Shown: positions 1 through 8,768, counted from the first letter of the stretch. The stretch is 64,000 bases of DNA from Abyssicoccus albus (GCF_003815035.1 NZ_RKRK01000002.1:62001-126000), one strand, 5' to 3'. Numbers and translations: made by a program. The notes: generated from the sequence alone by a model not told the origin.

Positions 1-254
1 GAATCAATTTCGATATCATTATTAGTCAAACTGTTGGCGTTATAAGATGTTAGAATTTCTGTATTTAATAAATGTTGTTTTACATTTAATTCATTCGCAA
101 TCTCTTTAGCAACTTCAATTTCTTTAAGATGTCTTTGACCATAATCGAAGGTGATCACTTCAACATGATCATACTGTTCCAATGCCCAAAACAAACAGGT
201 AGTACTATCTTGTCCGCCACTAAAGACGACAAGTGCTCTATTATCATTTAACAT
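1..254 (-). CDS. queC: 7-cyano-7-deazaguanine synthase QueC, 3' part outside window
   Basis: Only the first 84 or so codons are present; the gene runs off the left edge. The N-terminus has the PP-loop motif [10 protein letters not shown] typical of QueC, an ATP-dependent enzyme that converts CDG to preQ0 in the queuosine/7-deazaguanine pathway. A following stretch ([10 protein letters not shown]) is also typical of the family. The ATG at 252-254 has an AAAGGAG ribosome binding site at about 264-270. The gene lies downstream of a preQ1-I riboswitch with a terminator, so premature termination by preQ1 is expected to lower its expression. queF is upstream on the same strand. In relatives queD and queE usually follow, but they cannot be seen here. 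Confidence 0.93.
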   Translation of the reverse strand, partial: MLNDNRALVVFSGGQDSTTCLFWALEQYDHVEVITFDYGQRHLKEIEVAKEIANELNVKQHLLNTEILTSYNANSLTNNDIEID

Positions 255-273
255 ATATAAACGCTCCTTTAAT

Positions 274-339
274 AAAAAAACCGATAACTAATCGTTATCG
301 GTGGATTAGTTTTTTATAGAGGGTCGGCTAATAACCTCT
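274..339 (-). promoter_or_regulatory. preQ1-I riboswitch with expression-platform terminator
   Basis: On the minus strand the aptamer starts with AGAGG at 339-335. Its partner CCCTCT and the A-rich tail ATAAAAAACTAA follow (to about 306), matching the class I preQ1 aptamer of B. subtilis queC nearly base for base outside the loops. Next comes a stem of CCGATAAC/GTTATCGG (281-301) followed by seven T on the minus strand (280-274), an intrinsic terminator. The aptamer tail ACTAATC is complementary to GATTAGT inside the terminator, giving a natural antiterminator. It starts only eight bases after the queF stop codon and lies before queC. Confidence 0.93.
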
Positions 340-347
340 TTATTAAA

Positions 348-842
348 TTATCTGTTATCTATTTTTTCAGGGTATAAGTCGTGGTTAAATAATCGGTTCT
401 CTGCAAGTTGTTCGTATTTAGTACCGGCTTTACCATAGTTACAATACGGATCGATTGAAATTCCACCACGTGGTGTGAACTTACCCCATACTTCAATATA
501 TCTAGGATCCATCAATTCGATTAAATCATTCATAATAATATTCATGCAATCTTCATGAAAGTCACCATGATTTCGGAAACTAAATAGATACAATTTCAAT
601 GATTTAGATTCTACCATTTTTTGATCAGGAATGTAACTGATATAAATTGTTGCAAAATCTGGTTGATTCGTAATTGGACAAAGTGATGTGAATTCTGGGC
701 AATTGAACTTAACAAAATAATCTCTATACGGATGTTTATTGTCGAAAGACTCTAATACATCAGGTGTATATGTTGTTGGATATTGAGTATTTTGATTACC
801 TAAATGTGAAATTGATTCGTTCAATTTATTTTGGTCTCGCAT
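348..842 (-). CDS. queF: NADPH-dependent 7-cyano-7-deazaguanine reductase QueF
   Basis: QueF reduces the nitrile preQ0 to preQ1 in queuosine synthesis. The 164-aa length is that of the short, unimodular QueF class. Cys55 in [11 protein letters not shown] is the expected catalytic thiol. Residues 78-85, ESKSLKLY, form the QueF NADPH-binding motif, and [11 protein letters not shown] follows, as in other T-fold QueF proteins. The ATG at 840-842 has a GAGAGGA ribosome binding site just upstream. The gene is followed on the same strand by the preQ1 riboswitch and queC. The riboswitch lies after queF and so could control queC without touching queF if they share a transcript. Confidence 0.95.
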   Translation of the reverse strand: MRDQNKLNESISHLGNQNTQYPTTYTPDVLESFDNKHPYRDYFVKFNCPEFTSLCPITNQPDFATIYISYIPDQKMVESKSLKLYLFSFRNHGDFHEDCMNIIMNDLIELMDPRYIEVWGKFTPRGGISIDPYCNYGKAGTKYEQLAENRLFNHDLYPEKIDNR

Positions 843-877
843 ATTATGAATCCTCTCTTTATTTCAATATGTATGAT

Positions 878-886
878 ATTATAACA
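878..886 (-). promoter_or_regulatory. extended -10 promoter of queF
   Basis: The minus strand reads TGTTATAAT, an extended -10 element, about 36 bases before the queF ATG. A TTGACT lies nearby (892-897) but is too close to act as the -35 for this -10. No riboswitch is visible between this promoter and queF. Confidence 0.55.
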
Positions 887-975
887 TATGAAAGTCAAAC
901 AATAGTCTTATTTAATCATTAAATTTTATTGGATATTGTATATAATAAAGAGTAACAGTTAAAGGGGGATTATAT

Positions 976-1389
976 ATGAACAAATCAAATAAATTATTAA
1001 CAATAATACTTTCGTTTATTTTGATAGGTTTAGCTGCCTGTAATACACAAGATGAACAAGAAAGCCATAGTACTCATGGGACGGATGGTGTAAAGATGTT
1101 AGAAGTCGATTTAACATTACCAACTAAAGGATCAATAGATGAAGAAATTAAAGCAATTGCACATGTTACAATGGATGATGAGAATATAGAAGATGCAGAT
1201 GAAGTAATGTTCGAATATTGGAAAGATGATAACAAAGATAACTCACAAAAAATAGAAGCTAAACATGATAAAGATGGTCAATATATATTTGAATTTATAC
1301 CGAGGGAAGCTGGGACTTATCATGTAATTAGTCATGTGACAGCTCGAGATATGCACACGATGCCAGAGAAAACGATAGAAGTGAAGTAA
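976..1389 (+). CDS. YtkA/FixH-like lipoprotein
   Basis: This is a 137-aa protein with a lipoprotein signal: positive N-end, hydrophobic core at residues 8-20 and lipobox LAAC, with Cys22 as the expected lipidated residue. The rest is a single beta-rich domain (VMFEYWKDDN, GQYIFEFIPREAGTYHVISHVTA) like the YtkA-type domain of small Gram-positive lipoproteins. Those domains are linked by annotation to respiratory or copper functions, without firm proof. The ATG has an AAAGGGGG ribosome binding site. A close plus-strand neighbour begins 57 bases downstream, so the two may be cotranscribed. A specific role cannot be given. Confidence 0.75.
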   Translation: MNKSNKLLTIILSFILIGLAACNTQDEQESHSTHGTDGVKMLEVDLTLPTKGSIDEEIKAIAHVTMDDENIEDADEVMFEYWKDDNKDNSQKIEAKHDKDGQYIFEFIPREAGTYHVISHVTARDMHTMPEKTIEVK

Positions 1390-1446
1390 TTGAAATCCTC
1401 TATTCAATTCATGTAAAATAGTAATCACAATCTAGGGGGATTAATT

Positions 1447-2091
1447 ATGTTAGATAAAAGAAATATATTTATATCGAATGCAACAAGTGATGAACTAAGA
1501 CCGTTAATTCAAAAATTAAGAACACAAAATAATAAATTAATTTTAACTGACTCAGATCATGTCGCATTAGATCAATTGATGAGTGAATGCCAAGAAGATG
1601 AACAATCAGACTGTATTGAGTTTATTCAAGATATCAAAAAAGAAATCGATTGGAATTATATTTTAGAGGAAATACCAAGTGAATATAAACCATTAGATGT
1701 CGTAGTGAATCATTATCCTATAGATTTAACAAATCTAGATTTAGATCATCTAACATACCATGAATATGAAGAAAGAATGACACACCTCATTTGGTCAACA
1801 TTGTTATGTCTTAGAACGAGCAAATCAACGTTAACTAAAGATGGTCGTATGATTCAATACATTGATTTGATTAATAGTGAATCATCTCCTATATTGATGT
1901 CATTTATTATTGGTGCACTAGTAGGTAGTATTGATGGGATGCAATCATACTTAGAAGAGAATCAACATATTTCGTTTATATTTAATGTTGAACCGGTTGA
2001 ACAATTTAACCATCTTAAGGCAAAACATTATGCTAGCTTTGAAGAAGCGATATCTGAAATTGATAATGTAGAAGTTGGATTCATATATTAA
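1447..2091 (+). CDS. SDR-like protein lacking catalytic motifs
   Basis: This is a 214-aa soluble protein with a strong GGGGGA ribosome binding site. Its start (NIFISNATSDELRPLIQKL) and layout resemble a short-chain dehydrogenase fold, with LDVVVNHYPIDL where the NAG-type strand would be. The glycine-rich TGxxxGxG motif is missing and I cannot find the YxxxK active-site pair. It may be a degenerate SDR or an unrelated fold that only looks similar. It lies between the YtkA-like lipoprotein and the sst iron operon and ends just before a strong terminator, so it is transcriptionally separate from sst. The function is unknown. Confidence 0.6.
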   Translation: MLDKRNIFISNATSDELRPLIQKLRTQNNKLILTDSDHVALDQLMSECQEDEQSDCIEFIQDIKKEIDWNYILEEIPSEYKPLDVVVNHYPIDLTNLDLDHLTYHEYEERMTHLIWSTLLCLRTSKSTLTKDGRMIQYIDLINSESSPILMSFIIGALVGSIDGMQSYLEENQHISFIFNVEPVEQFNHLKAKHYASFEEAISEIDNVEVGFIY

Positions 2092-2097
2092 TCGTAG

Positions 2098-2137
2098 AAG
2101 TATCTATACAAGGTAATGTATAGATACTTTTTATTTA
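2098..2137 (+). terminator. intrinsic terminator before sst operon
   Basis: This is a perfect 13-bp stem (AAGTATCTATACA with its reverse complement) around a 6-nt loop, followed by TTTTTATTT. It closes the transcript of the SDR-like gene and isolates the sst promoter. Confidence 0.9.
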
Positions 2138-2144
2138 TATCTTA

Positions 2145-2202
2145 TTGTTAATTGTCAGTTATCTATGTTATAGTGTTTATATTGAGAATGATTTTCATTT
2201 AG
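2145..2202 (+). promoter_or_regulatory. sst promoter with Fur box
   Basis: A -35-like TTGTTA (2145-2150), an 18-bp gap and the extended -10 TGTTATAGT (2166-2174) precede sstA. Just downstream, 2184-2202 (GAGAATGATTTTCATTTAG) matches the 19-bp Fur consensus at 14 of 19 positions and keeps its inverted symmetry. A repressor here would block transcription near +1. This is the expected iron control for a siderophore importer and argues that translation starts at the ATG at 2217. Confidence 0.8.
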
Positions 2203-2216
2203 AGAGTTGGATCGCA

Positions 2217-3182
2217 ATGTCTAAATCAATTGCCATTTTGAGTATTACTTTGCTTGTATTATCAATTATATCTATATTTGTTGGTGTTGTAAGTTTAAAC
2301 CCAAATGATATTTTGTCGCTAGATGACAGTCAATTGAATGTTTTATTATCCAGTCGATTGCCAAGAACTTTTAGTATTATCATTGCTGGAATGAGCTTAA
2401 GCTTATGTGGATTAATTATGCAACAATTAACCCAAAATAAATTCGTTGCACCGACAACTGCTGGTACAATGGACTTTGCGAAATTAGGTATTATTATTTC
2501 TTTGATGTTTTTCCCAGAAGCCAATTTACTGTTGAAGTTGTTGTTTGCAAGTGTGCTTGCATTACTTGGAACATCTGTATTCATTCAAATTATCCAAAAA
2601 GTAAAATTTAAAGATATCGTATTTGTCCCGCTTGTCGGTATTATGCTAGGGAATGTGATTAGTTCATTAGGGACATATATCGCCTTGAAATCCAATAGTA
2701 TTCAATCCATCGGAAGTTGGTTTCAAGGAGACTTTAGCATTGTAACATCAGGAAGATACGAGATTCTCTTTATTACAATACCTCTTCTTATTATTGCAGG
2801 TCTATATGCTAATCAATTTACGATTGCTGGTATGGGAGAATCATTCAGTGTGAATCTAGGGTTAAATTATCAAAGAATTGTTCAAATTGGACTCTTGATT
2901 ACTTCAATTATTACAGCAGTTGTCGTTGTCACAGTAGGGATGTTACCATTTCTAGGATTGATTGTTCCAAATATCGTCTCGTTGTACCGAGGGGATTCAA
3001 TTCGTAATACTTTAGCGCATGTTGCATTGACTGGTGCTATATTGGTGATGATTTGTGATATTATCGGACGAATTGTAATCTTCCCATATGAGATTGCGAT
3101 TGGTCTTGTCATTGGAGTCGTTGGTAGTGTCGTATTTTTAATTATGATTTTAAGGAGTCGAAAAGGTTTTGGCGAAGCATAA
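2217..3182 (+). CDS. sstA: iron-siderophore ABC transporter permease SstA
   Basis: This is a FecCD/BtuC-family permease of 321 aa from the chosen ATG. It has about eight to ten hydrophobic segments and the family signatures SSRLPRTFSIIIAGMSLSLCG near the N-terminus and GLIVPNIVSL late in the chain, the loop that contacts the ATPase. With SstB it forms the membrane channel for catechol-type siderophore or catecholamine iron import. The ATG at 2217 is chosen because the promoter and Fur box lie immediately before it, so an upstream TTG at 2145 would not be on the transcript. It overlaps sstB by 14 bases. Confidence 0.9.
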   Translation: MSKSIAILSITLLVLSIISIFVGVVSLNPNDILSLDDSQLNVLLSSRLPRTFSIIIAGMSLSLCGLIMQQLTQNKFVAPTTAGTMDFAKLGIIISLMFFPEANLLLKLLFASVLALLGTSVFIQIIQKVKFKDIVFVPLVGIMLGNVISSLGTYIALKSNSIQSIGSWFQGDFSIVTSGRYEILFITIPLLIIAGLYANQFTIAGMGESFSVNLGLNYQRIVQIGLLITSIITAVVVVTVGMLPFLGLIVPNIVSLYRGDSIRNTLAHVALTGAILVMICDIIGRIVIFPYEIAIGLVIGVVGSVVFLIMILRSRKGFGEA

Positions 3183-4137
3183 AAGAAGTTTAATGATTAA
3201 ACTCGGCATACTTACACTCATCACGTTATTGTCAATTACATTTTATGTTTTTTGGGATATTAATTTTAAAATTTTACACTACCAACTCCCATCAAGATTG
3301 ACAAGGATATGGGCGATGATTTTGATGGCAATTGCCATCGGTGTATCGACAACTTTATTCCAAACGATTAGTCGAAATCGAATATTAACGCCTTCTATTA
3401 TGGGGTTAGATGCTGCATATTTATTTATCCAAACATTGCTTGTATTTATTTTTGGAGCAACGAGTCAAGCGATGATGAATACACATTTGAATTTCTTTAT
3501 TGCAATGATTTCTTTAGTTACATTTACAATGTTTTTGTTTGGTTATATGTTTAATAAAACAGCACAGTCGATTTTTAAATTATTATTAATTGGTGTTATA
3601 CTTGGCACACTTTTCCAAAGTTTAGCAAGCTTCGTACAAATACTTATCAACCCTGATGATTTCTTAATTTTGCAAAATACAATGTTTGCAAGTTTTAATG
3701 CAATTCAATCAGAATTACTTATCATTAGTACAGTTATCATTGCATTATTAGTTATTGTCATTTATATATATTACTTACCTTATTTGGATGTAATGGGTCT
3801 TGGGAGAGATCATGCGATAAACCTTGGTGTTGAATACGATAAAATTGTAAAACAATTATTATTTATCGTTGCCATTTTAGTGAGTGTATCTACTGCATTA
3901 GTTGGTCCTATTACATTTTTAGGATTGTTAATTGTTAACTTAGCACATGAATTTATTAAGTCTCATAAGCATTCACATATATTATATACAACTATTTTAT
4001 TTGGTATATTGTCGCTAATTGGTGCGCAATCTATTGTTCAATATATTATGCAACAAGAAACTGAAATTAGTGTACTGATTAATTTTATCGGTGGTATATA
4101 CTTTATATTTTTAATTATTAAGGAGAGTCGATCATAG
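3169..4137 (+). CDS. sstB: iron-siderophore ABC transporter permease SstB
   Basis: This is the second FecCD-type permease (322 aa), strongly hydrophobic. It has LPSRLTRIWAMILMAIAIGVS near the N-terminus and the ATPase-contact region LVGPITFLGLLIVNLAHEF. It starts at a TTG inside the end of sstA, with AAGGAG eleven bases upstream. An ATG eight codons later (3193) is the alternative. The stop codon is directly followed by the sstC ATG, so the three transporter genes are tightly coupled. It pairs with SstA to make a heterodimeric channel. Confidence 0.88.
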   Translation: MAKHKRSLMIKLGILTLITLLSITFYVFWDINFKILHYQLPSRLTRIWAMILMAIAIGVSTTLFQTISRNRILTPSIMGLDAAYLFIQTLLVFIFGATSQAMMNTHLNFFIAMISLVTFTMFLFGYMFNKTAQSIFKLLLIGVILGTLFQSLASFVQILINPDDFLILQNTMFASFNAIQSELLIISTVIIALLVIVIYIYYLPYLDVMGLGRDHAINLGVEYDKIVKQLLFIVAILVSVSTALVGPITFLGLLIVNLAHEFIKSHKHSHILYTTILFGILSLIGAQSIVQYIMQQETEISVLINFIGGIYFIFLIIKESRS

Positions 4138-4962
4138 ATGATCTCATTACAAAATTTATCTAAGAAATTTGATAAGACACAAGTAATCAATGACGTGACA
4201 GTAGAAATAGAAAAAGGCAAGATTACAAGTTTTGTCGGTCCAAACGGTGCAGGTAAAAGTACACTATTATCGATGATAAGTCGGTTAGTTGCTCAAGATA
4301 GTGGGGAAGTATTGCTTGAAGGCTCTAATATTAAGGAAACACCTTCACCACAACTTGCTAAAAAAGTCTCTATACTTAAGCAATCAAATCATTTACAACT
4401 TAGAATTACTGTACAAGAGCTTATCGAGTTTGGAAGATTCCCATATACGAAAGGTAAGCTGAAAGAAGAAGATCACAATAAAGTGAATGAAGCGATAGAA
4501 TACATGCAATTAGATGATTTAAGACATCGATATTTAGATGAGCTATCGGGTGGTCAAAGACAACGTGCATATATTGCGATGACGATTGCCCAAGATACCG
4601 AATATATATTACTGGATGAACCGTTAAACAATTTAGATATGAAACATTCTGTTCAAATTATGCAAACGTTAAGACGCTTAGTGCGAGAATTGAACAAAAC
4701 AGTCATTATCGTCATACATGATATTAACTTTGCATCATGCTATTCCGACAACATTGTTGCGTTGAAAGATGGAGCCATTGTAGCGAATGGCAAAAAAGAT
4801 GAAGTGATTAATTCAGATATGTTAAAGAAAATATACGATATGGATATTAATATCGAATGTATTTATGGGCAACAAATTTGTGTTTATTTCGATAATGAAG
4901 AAAATCCAGATGTTGATGGGTTTATTAGAGAACAACAAAAATTGGAAAAAGCACATATTTAA
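4138..4962 (+). CDS. sstC: iron-siderophore ABC transporter ATPase SstC
   Basis: This 274-aa ATP-binding subunit carries the full set of ABC motifs: Walker A GPNGAGKST (about residues 35-43), signature LSGGQRQR, Walker B YILLDEP and the switch histidine in IVIHD. Sequence similarity is highest to ATPases of ferric siderophore uptake (FepC/FhuC type). The ATG follows the sstB stop without a gap. About 105 bases separate it from sstD, where a strong Shine-Dalgarno-like sequence without an obvious gene occurs. Confidence 0.93.
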   Translation: MISLQNLSKKFDKTQVINDVTVEIEKGKITSFVGPNGAGKSTLLSMISRLVAQDSGEVLLEGSNIKETPSPQLAKKVSILKQSNHLQLRITVQELIEFGRFPYTKGKLKEEDHNKVNEAIEYMQLDDLRHRYLDELSGGQRQRAYIAMTIAQDTEYILLDEPLNNLDMKHSVQIMQTLRRLVRELNKTVIIVIHDINFASCYSDNIVALKDGAIVANGKKDEVINSDMLKKIYDMDINIECIYGQQICVYFDNEENPDVDGFIREQQKLEKAHI

Positions 4963-5068
4963 TAAGAATATATAACAATCCATTTCTTTAAGGAGGTGAT
5001 GCACGAGTTCATTTAACAGCTTTAAAGAATATATAAAGGGAATAAATTATAGAATAGGAGATAAAAAC

Positions 5069-6100
5069 ATGAAAAAATTCTTAATATTCATGTTAAGCAT
5101 TACAGTAGTCGTTCTATTAGCAGCGTGTAACAATGAGTCAGAGAATCAGGAAAAAAAGAATGATGATACATCATCTAAGAGCGAAACAGTCCAGTTAGAA
5201 AACACATTTACTGCATCGGGGGAAGCAGAAGATGGTAGTGAGGACAAAGAAGTGAAAGAGAAAGTCGAAGTGGCACAAAATCCAGAAAAAGTTGTCGTGT
5301 TTGATTATGGTAGTTTAGACTTGCTGAATAAGATCGATGCAACGGATAGCATCATCGGAGTGCCGAAAGGAAAAGGAACTTCAACGTTACCTGAATTTTT
5401 ATCTGATTTTAATAAAGAAGAAATTGAAAATATCGGGTCAGTGAAAGAACCGGATTTCGAAAAAATTGCAGAATTACAACCAAATGTTATTTTGATTTCT
5501 GGACGACAATCATCTCAAAAAAATTTAGATGAATTCAAGAAAGCAGCACCAGACGCTAAAGTTGTATTCGTTGGTCCAGATACAAACAATTATGTAGAAT
5601 CAATGAAAACAAATGCCCAAAATATCGGGAAAATTTTCGATAAAGAAGTTGAAGTGAAAAAACATATTGATAAATTAGATCAAGCGATTGAAGATGTAAA
5701 AACAGTCGCTCAAGATAGTGATAAAAAAGCGATGTTTGTTTTAGCAAATGAAGGTGAATTGTCTACATATGGACCAGGTGGACGTTTCGGATTTATCTTT
5801 AGTGAATTAGGCTTAACGCCTGTCGATAAAGATGTTAAAGAATCAGGTCACGGACAAGTAATCTCATTTGAGTATATTAACGCGAAAAATCCTGATATCA
5901 TTTATGCAATGGATAGAGGAGTTGCAATAGGTGGTAAATCTAGTGCGAAAAAGGCATTAGGGAATAACGTCATTAAAGATGTCAATGCAATCAAAAATGA
6001 TAACGTAATAGAAGTAGATCCATATATTTGGTATTTAGCAGGTGGAAGTGTTACGACAACATTAGAACAAATTAATGAAGTAAAAGAAGGATTAAAATAA
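5069..6100 (+). CDS. sstD: siderophore-binding lipoprotein SstD
   Basis: This is a 343-aa substrate-binding lipoprotein. The signal ends in lipobox LAAC (Cys20), followed by a charged acidic linker and a class III (FhuD/CeuE-type) binding fold: KVVVFDYGSLDLLNKI, then PNVILISGRQS, a long connecting helix and AKNPDIIYAMDRG. In staphylococci SstD binds catechol siderophores and catecholamines and delivers them to SstABC. That ligand assignment is from known family members, not from residues seen here. The start has AGGAG nine bases upstream. It closes the operon at a bidirectional terminator. Confidence 0.9.
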   Translation: MKKFLIFMLSITVVVLLAACNNESENQEKKNDDTSSKSETVQLENTFTASGEAEDGSEDKEVKEKVEVAQNPEKVVVFDYGSLDLLNKIDATDSIIGVPKGKGTSTLPEFLSDFNKEEIENIGSVKEPDFEKIAELQPNVILISGRQSSQKNLDEFKKAAPDAKVVFVGPDTNNYVESMKTNAQNIGKIFDKEVEVKKHIDKLDQAIEDVKTVAQDSDKKAMFVLANEGELSTYGPGGRFGFIFSELGLTPVDKDVKESGHGQVISFEYINAKNPDIIYAMDRGVAIGGKSSAKKALGNNVIKDVNAIKNDNVIEVDPYIWYLAGGSVTTTLEQINEVKEGLK

Positions 6101-6111
6101 TAGGATATGAA

Positions 6112-6155
6112 AATAACAGAATGCACTGATATGTGCATTCTGTTATTTTATTTAT
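6112..6155. terminator. bidirectional terminator between sstD and murB
   Basis: A perfect 15-bp stem (AATAACAGAATGCAC and its complement at 6133-6147) flanks a 6-nt loop, with T-rich sequence on both outer sides. The murB stop codon at 6148-6150 abuts the hairpin, so it serves both converging transcripts. Confidence 0.9.
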
Positions 6156-7074
6156 GCTCACCGATAATTCTAACTTCACAATTTAATTCGATATCGAACT
6201 TCTCTTTAACAGTTTGTTGTACATGTTTTATAAGTGCTTCATAGTCAGATGCAGTGCCATGATCTACATTAACCATAAATCCTGCGTGTTTTTTAGAAAC
6301 TTCAACACCACCAATTCGATAACCTTGTAAATCAGATTCTTGAATTAGTTTGCCAGCGAAATGACCAGGAGGTCTTTGAAATACAGAACCGCATGACGGA
6401 TACTCTAATGGTTGTTTAGATGATCTTCGTTCAGTTAAGTCATCCATCATTAGTTTTATTGTTGATTGATCTCCAGGAGATAATTCGAATACTGCTTCTA
6501 GTACAACATAATCATTTGTTTGAATCATACTTTTACGGTAATCCAGTTGCAAGTCAGCTGCTTCGATTGTCAGTATTTCTCCTGCATTTGTTGCAGCTAT
6601 AATATATTTCAAACAATCTTTCACTTCACCACCGTATGCCCCAGCATTCATGTATATTGCACCACCAACTGAACCAGGAATACCACATGCAAATTCAAGC
6701 CCAGATAGACTTTGTTTATATGCATATTGACTTACGTCAATGATTGCAGCACCACTCATTGCGTGAACGAGTTGATTTTCATGATATATGTCAGTTAAGT
6801 TTAATAGACTTAATACTATACCTCTTATGCCACCATCACGAATAATAATGTTTGATCCATTTCCTAAATAAGTCACTGGTATTTGATGTGTTCTAGCTTT
6901 TGATAGGATTAATTCTACTTCATCAAAAAGTGATGGAGAAATGTATAAATCAGCAGGTCCGCCTGTTTCTGTATATGTGTAATGTTTTAATGGTTCATTT
7001 CGTTTAATTGATAAGTTCGGTAATTTAGAAGTTATGTCTTCTAAAAAAGAGTTAATGTTTAATTCAGTCATCAT
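6148..7074 (-). CDS. murB: UDP-N-acetylenolpyruvoylglucosamine reductase MurB
   Basis: MurB reduces the enolpyruvyl group of UDP-GlcNAc-enolpyruvate to UDP-MurNAc, an early cytoplasmic step in peptidoglycan synthesis. Visible motifs are the FAD-binding stretch [31 protein letters not shown] and [13 protein letters not shown], which holds the catalytic serine of the type IIb enzymes, followed by AGKLI. I start the gene at the ATG at 7072-7074. It has GAAAGGTG upstream, and a more upstream ATG (7096-7098) lies almost on the -10 box and would precede the transcript start. It is a single gene between convergent sstD and an unknown gene. Confidence 0.95.
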   Translation of the reverse strand: MMTELNINSFLEDITSKLPNLSIKRNEPLKHYTYTETGGPADLYISPSLFDEVELILSKARTHQIPVTYLGNGSNIIIRDGGIRGIVLSLLNLTDIYHENQLVHAMSGAAIIDVSQYAYKQSLSGLEFACGIPGSVGGAIYMNAGAYGGEVKDCLKYIIAATNAGEILTIEAADLQLDYRKSMIQTNDYVVLEAVFELSPGDQSTIKLMMDDLTERRSSKQPLEYPSCGSVFQRPPGHFAGKLIQESDLQGYRIGGVEVSKKHAGFMVNVDHGTASDYEALIKHVQQTVKEKFDIELNCEVRIIGEHK

Positions 7075-7099
7075 GCCACACCTTTCATTCAATATCATT

Positions 7100-7108
7100 A
7101 TTATAACA
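7100..7108 (-). promoter_or_regulatory. extended -10 promoter of murB
   Basis: The minus strand reads TGTTATAAT here, 25 bases before the chosen murB ATG. Its position excludes the in-frame ATG at 7098 as a start. Confidence 0.6.
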
Positions 7109-7166
7109 AGAAAGATGTCTATTTACATTAATGAATCATTGATTCGTCACTTGTTTAAATAATAGT

Positions 7167-7724
7167 TTAAAATTTCGAGTATTTCCTAAATAAGTCAAGC
7201 TTTTGTTTTTCATATGTTGAGGGTAATAAATTGTTATAGTGAGTATTTTCCTTTAAATTTAGAAATTCTTGAAATAAATTTGAATCGTGATCTGATAGTA
7301 ATGTATGAATGTGCATATGATTTTCGTATTCCTTTGATTGATATTCAACGATATGATAACGACAATCTATTTCTAAACTTTTCATTGATTTGAAATGATT
7401 GAACATCACTTTGCGATACTGTCGTTTATAGGACCTATATATTTGATGATAGTTTAACCGTTTTTCATCAAGAACTGTTATATCATGTAGTGATTCAATC
7501 GTAACTAAAAAATCTAGCTCTAATCTTAAGTATTGATCTCGCCGTTTAACACTTCCAATAGGTTCAATTGTTTTGATGGGAGACTCAAAAACGTATTTGA
7601 ATACATGTGTTAGATCATTACTGTTACGGAATAAAGTCTTGATATGCTCATTGTCTTCGTATTGTTCAAGATAGTATATATGACATTTGTTCAATTGCTT
7701 AGTATTATAATGATTATCCAACAT
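7167..7724 (-). CDS. unknown protein, 185 aa
   Basis: I do not recognise this protein. It is soluble, without signal or membrane segment, and rich in Tyr, His, Asn and charged residues (for example YRSYKRQYRKVMFNHFKSM). The sequence alternates predicted strands and helices and has no catalytic motif I can name. Codon use and base composition match the surrounding genes, which argues for a real gene. It is monocistronic, divergent from the downstream lipoprotein gene and separated from murB by its own spacer. The start ATG at 7722-7724 has an AAAGGA ribosome binding site. Confidence 0.65.
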   Translation of the reverse strand: MLDNHYNTKQLNKCHIYYLEQYEDNEHIKTLFRNSNDLTHVFKYVFESPIKTIEPIGSVKRRDQYLRLELDFLVTIESLHDITVLDEKRLNYHQIYRSYKRQYRKVMFNHFKSMKSLEIDCRYHIVEYQSKEYENHMHIHTLLSDHDSNLFQEFLNLKENTHYNNLLPSTYEKQKLDLFRKYSKF

Positions 7725-7850
7725 GGTTTAATCCTTTCTAATGATCTAAGTATAGTGACTATATGTTTTAAATAAAAGTTATATTTAATATTTTATATGA
7801 AATTAAGTGATTTATATGTATAATAATATTGTTAGGGGTTGAACAATAAT

Positions 7851-8768
7851 ATGAGAAAGTTTCTTATATTGAGCATGGTTATTATAATCATTATGTCATT
7901 ATATGCGTGCTCTAATGAAGAACAAACTGACTATAAGTCATTTGATCAAGAGATGCAAAAAGTATATAAAATTACTGAAAATATTGAATTAGAATTATCT
8001 AAAATAAACCTTGTAGAAATTTCTAAATTATTTGATACCGAAGTAGATAAAAATGATATAAAAAAATTTAAGGCTATTGAACGTAATATCGCTGAAGATA
8101 TTGAACCATTAATTGAAGAACGTAAAACTACATTGAAAAATATAAAACCAAATAATAAGGAACAGAAAAAATTATATCAAATGTATGAAGAAAATGTAAC
8201 TGATGTTGATAACACGATACAAGATATTCAAGAATACATTCATGCATATAATAAAATAATATCCTCTAATGAAATCATTATTTCTTTAACTGAAGTGATT
8301 GATAATGCGAAAAAAGAAAGAGAAGATATTATCAATCTAGTGAATAAACAAGGTAGTTCACAAGAAAAAAAAGCCATTCAAGAGTTAATCGAAAAGATTA
8401 ACGAGAATAATGAAAAGTTAAATAGTAAGGCAAGTAAGTTGTCTTCAGGAGAGTTAACTGGAAAAGCTAAAGAAGATTATATTGAACAGGAGATCTTCCC
8501 ACTACTTGAAGGTCATATCAGTGAAATAAATAAAAATAAAGCAAATAGTAATTCAGAAAAAACGCTGCGTGATAAAACAATAGAGATCTATTATACTCTG
8601 AAAAACTATTATTCTGAAAGAAAAAAAATGATTCAATATAGTGATTTAATGCAAGAAATTGATATACAGCCAAAGTTAGATATTAAAAAGTACGCAACAA
8701 GATTAGAAGAAAGTTATCATGAAAAAAGAAAAGAATATGAAGAATCTATTGGTATAACAAAAGATTAA
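7851..8768 (+). CDS. putative EMYY-motif-type lipoprotein
   Basis: This is a 305-aa lipoprotein with signal MRKFLILSMVIIIIMSLYAC, Cys20 being the lipidation site. The mature part is almost wholly charged helix (many Glu, Lys, Asn), suggesting coiled coil on the outer face of the membrane. It resembles a family of staphylococcal lipoproteins named for an EMYY motif, with weak likeness to the YkyA group. I only see related bits such as YQMYEENVTDVDN, so the family name is tentative. The ATG at 7851 is preferred to a TTG at 7839, because AGGGG directly abuts the TTG but lies 12 bases before the ATG. The stop codon is inside a terminator stem. Confidence 0.7.
   Translation: MRKFLILSMVIIIIMSLYACSNEEQTDYKSFDQEMQKVYKITENIELELSKINLVEISKLFDTEVDKNDIKKFKAIERNIAEDIEPLIEERKTTLKNIKPNNKEQKKLYQMYEENVTDVDNTIQDIQEYIHAYNKIISSNEIIISLTEVIDNAKKEREDIINLVNKQGSSQEKKAIQELIEKINENNEKLNSKASKLSSGELTGKAKEDYIEQEIFPLLEGHISEINKNKANSNSEKTLRDKTIEIYYTLKNYYSERKKMIQYSDLMQEIDIQPKLDIKKYATRLEESYHEKRKEYEESIGITKD

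Noticed and set aside
2145-2216. Upstream TTG start of sstA
   Set aside because: The -35, -10 and Fur box all lie between this TTG and the ATG at 2217, so it would not be in the mRNA.
7075-7098. Upstream ATG of murB at 7098
   Set aside because: It lies two bases from the TATAAT -10 and would precede transcription start; the ATG at 7074 has a ribosome binding site.
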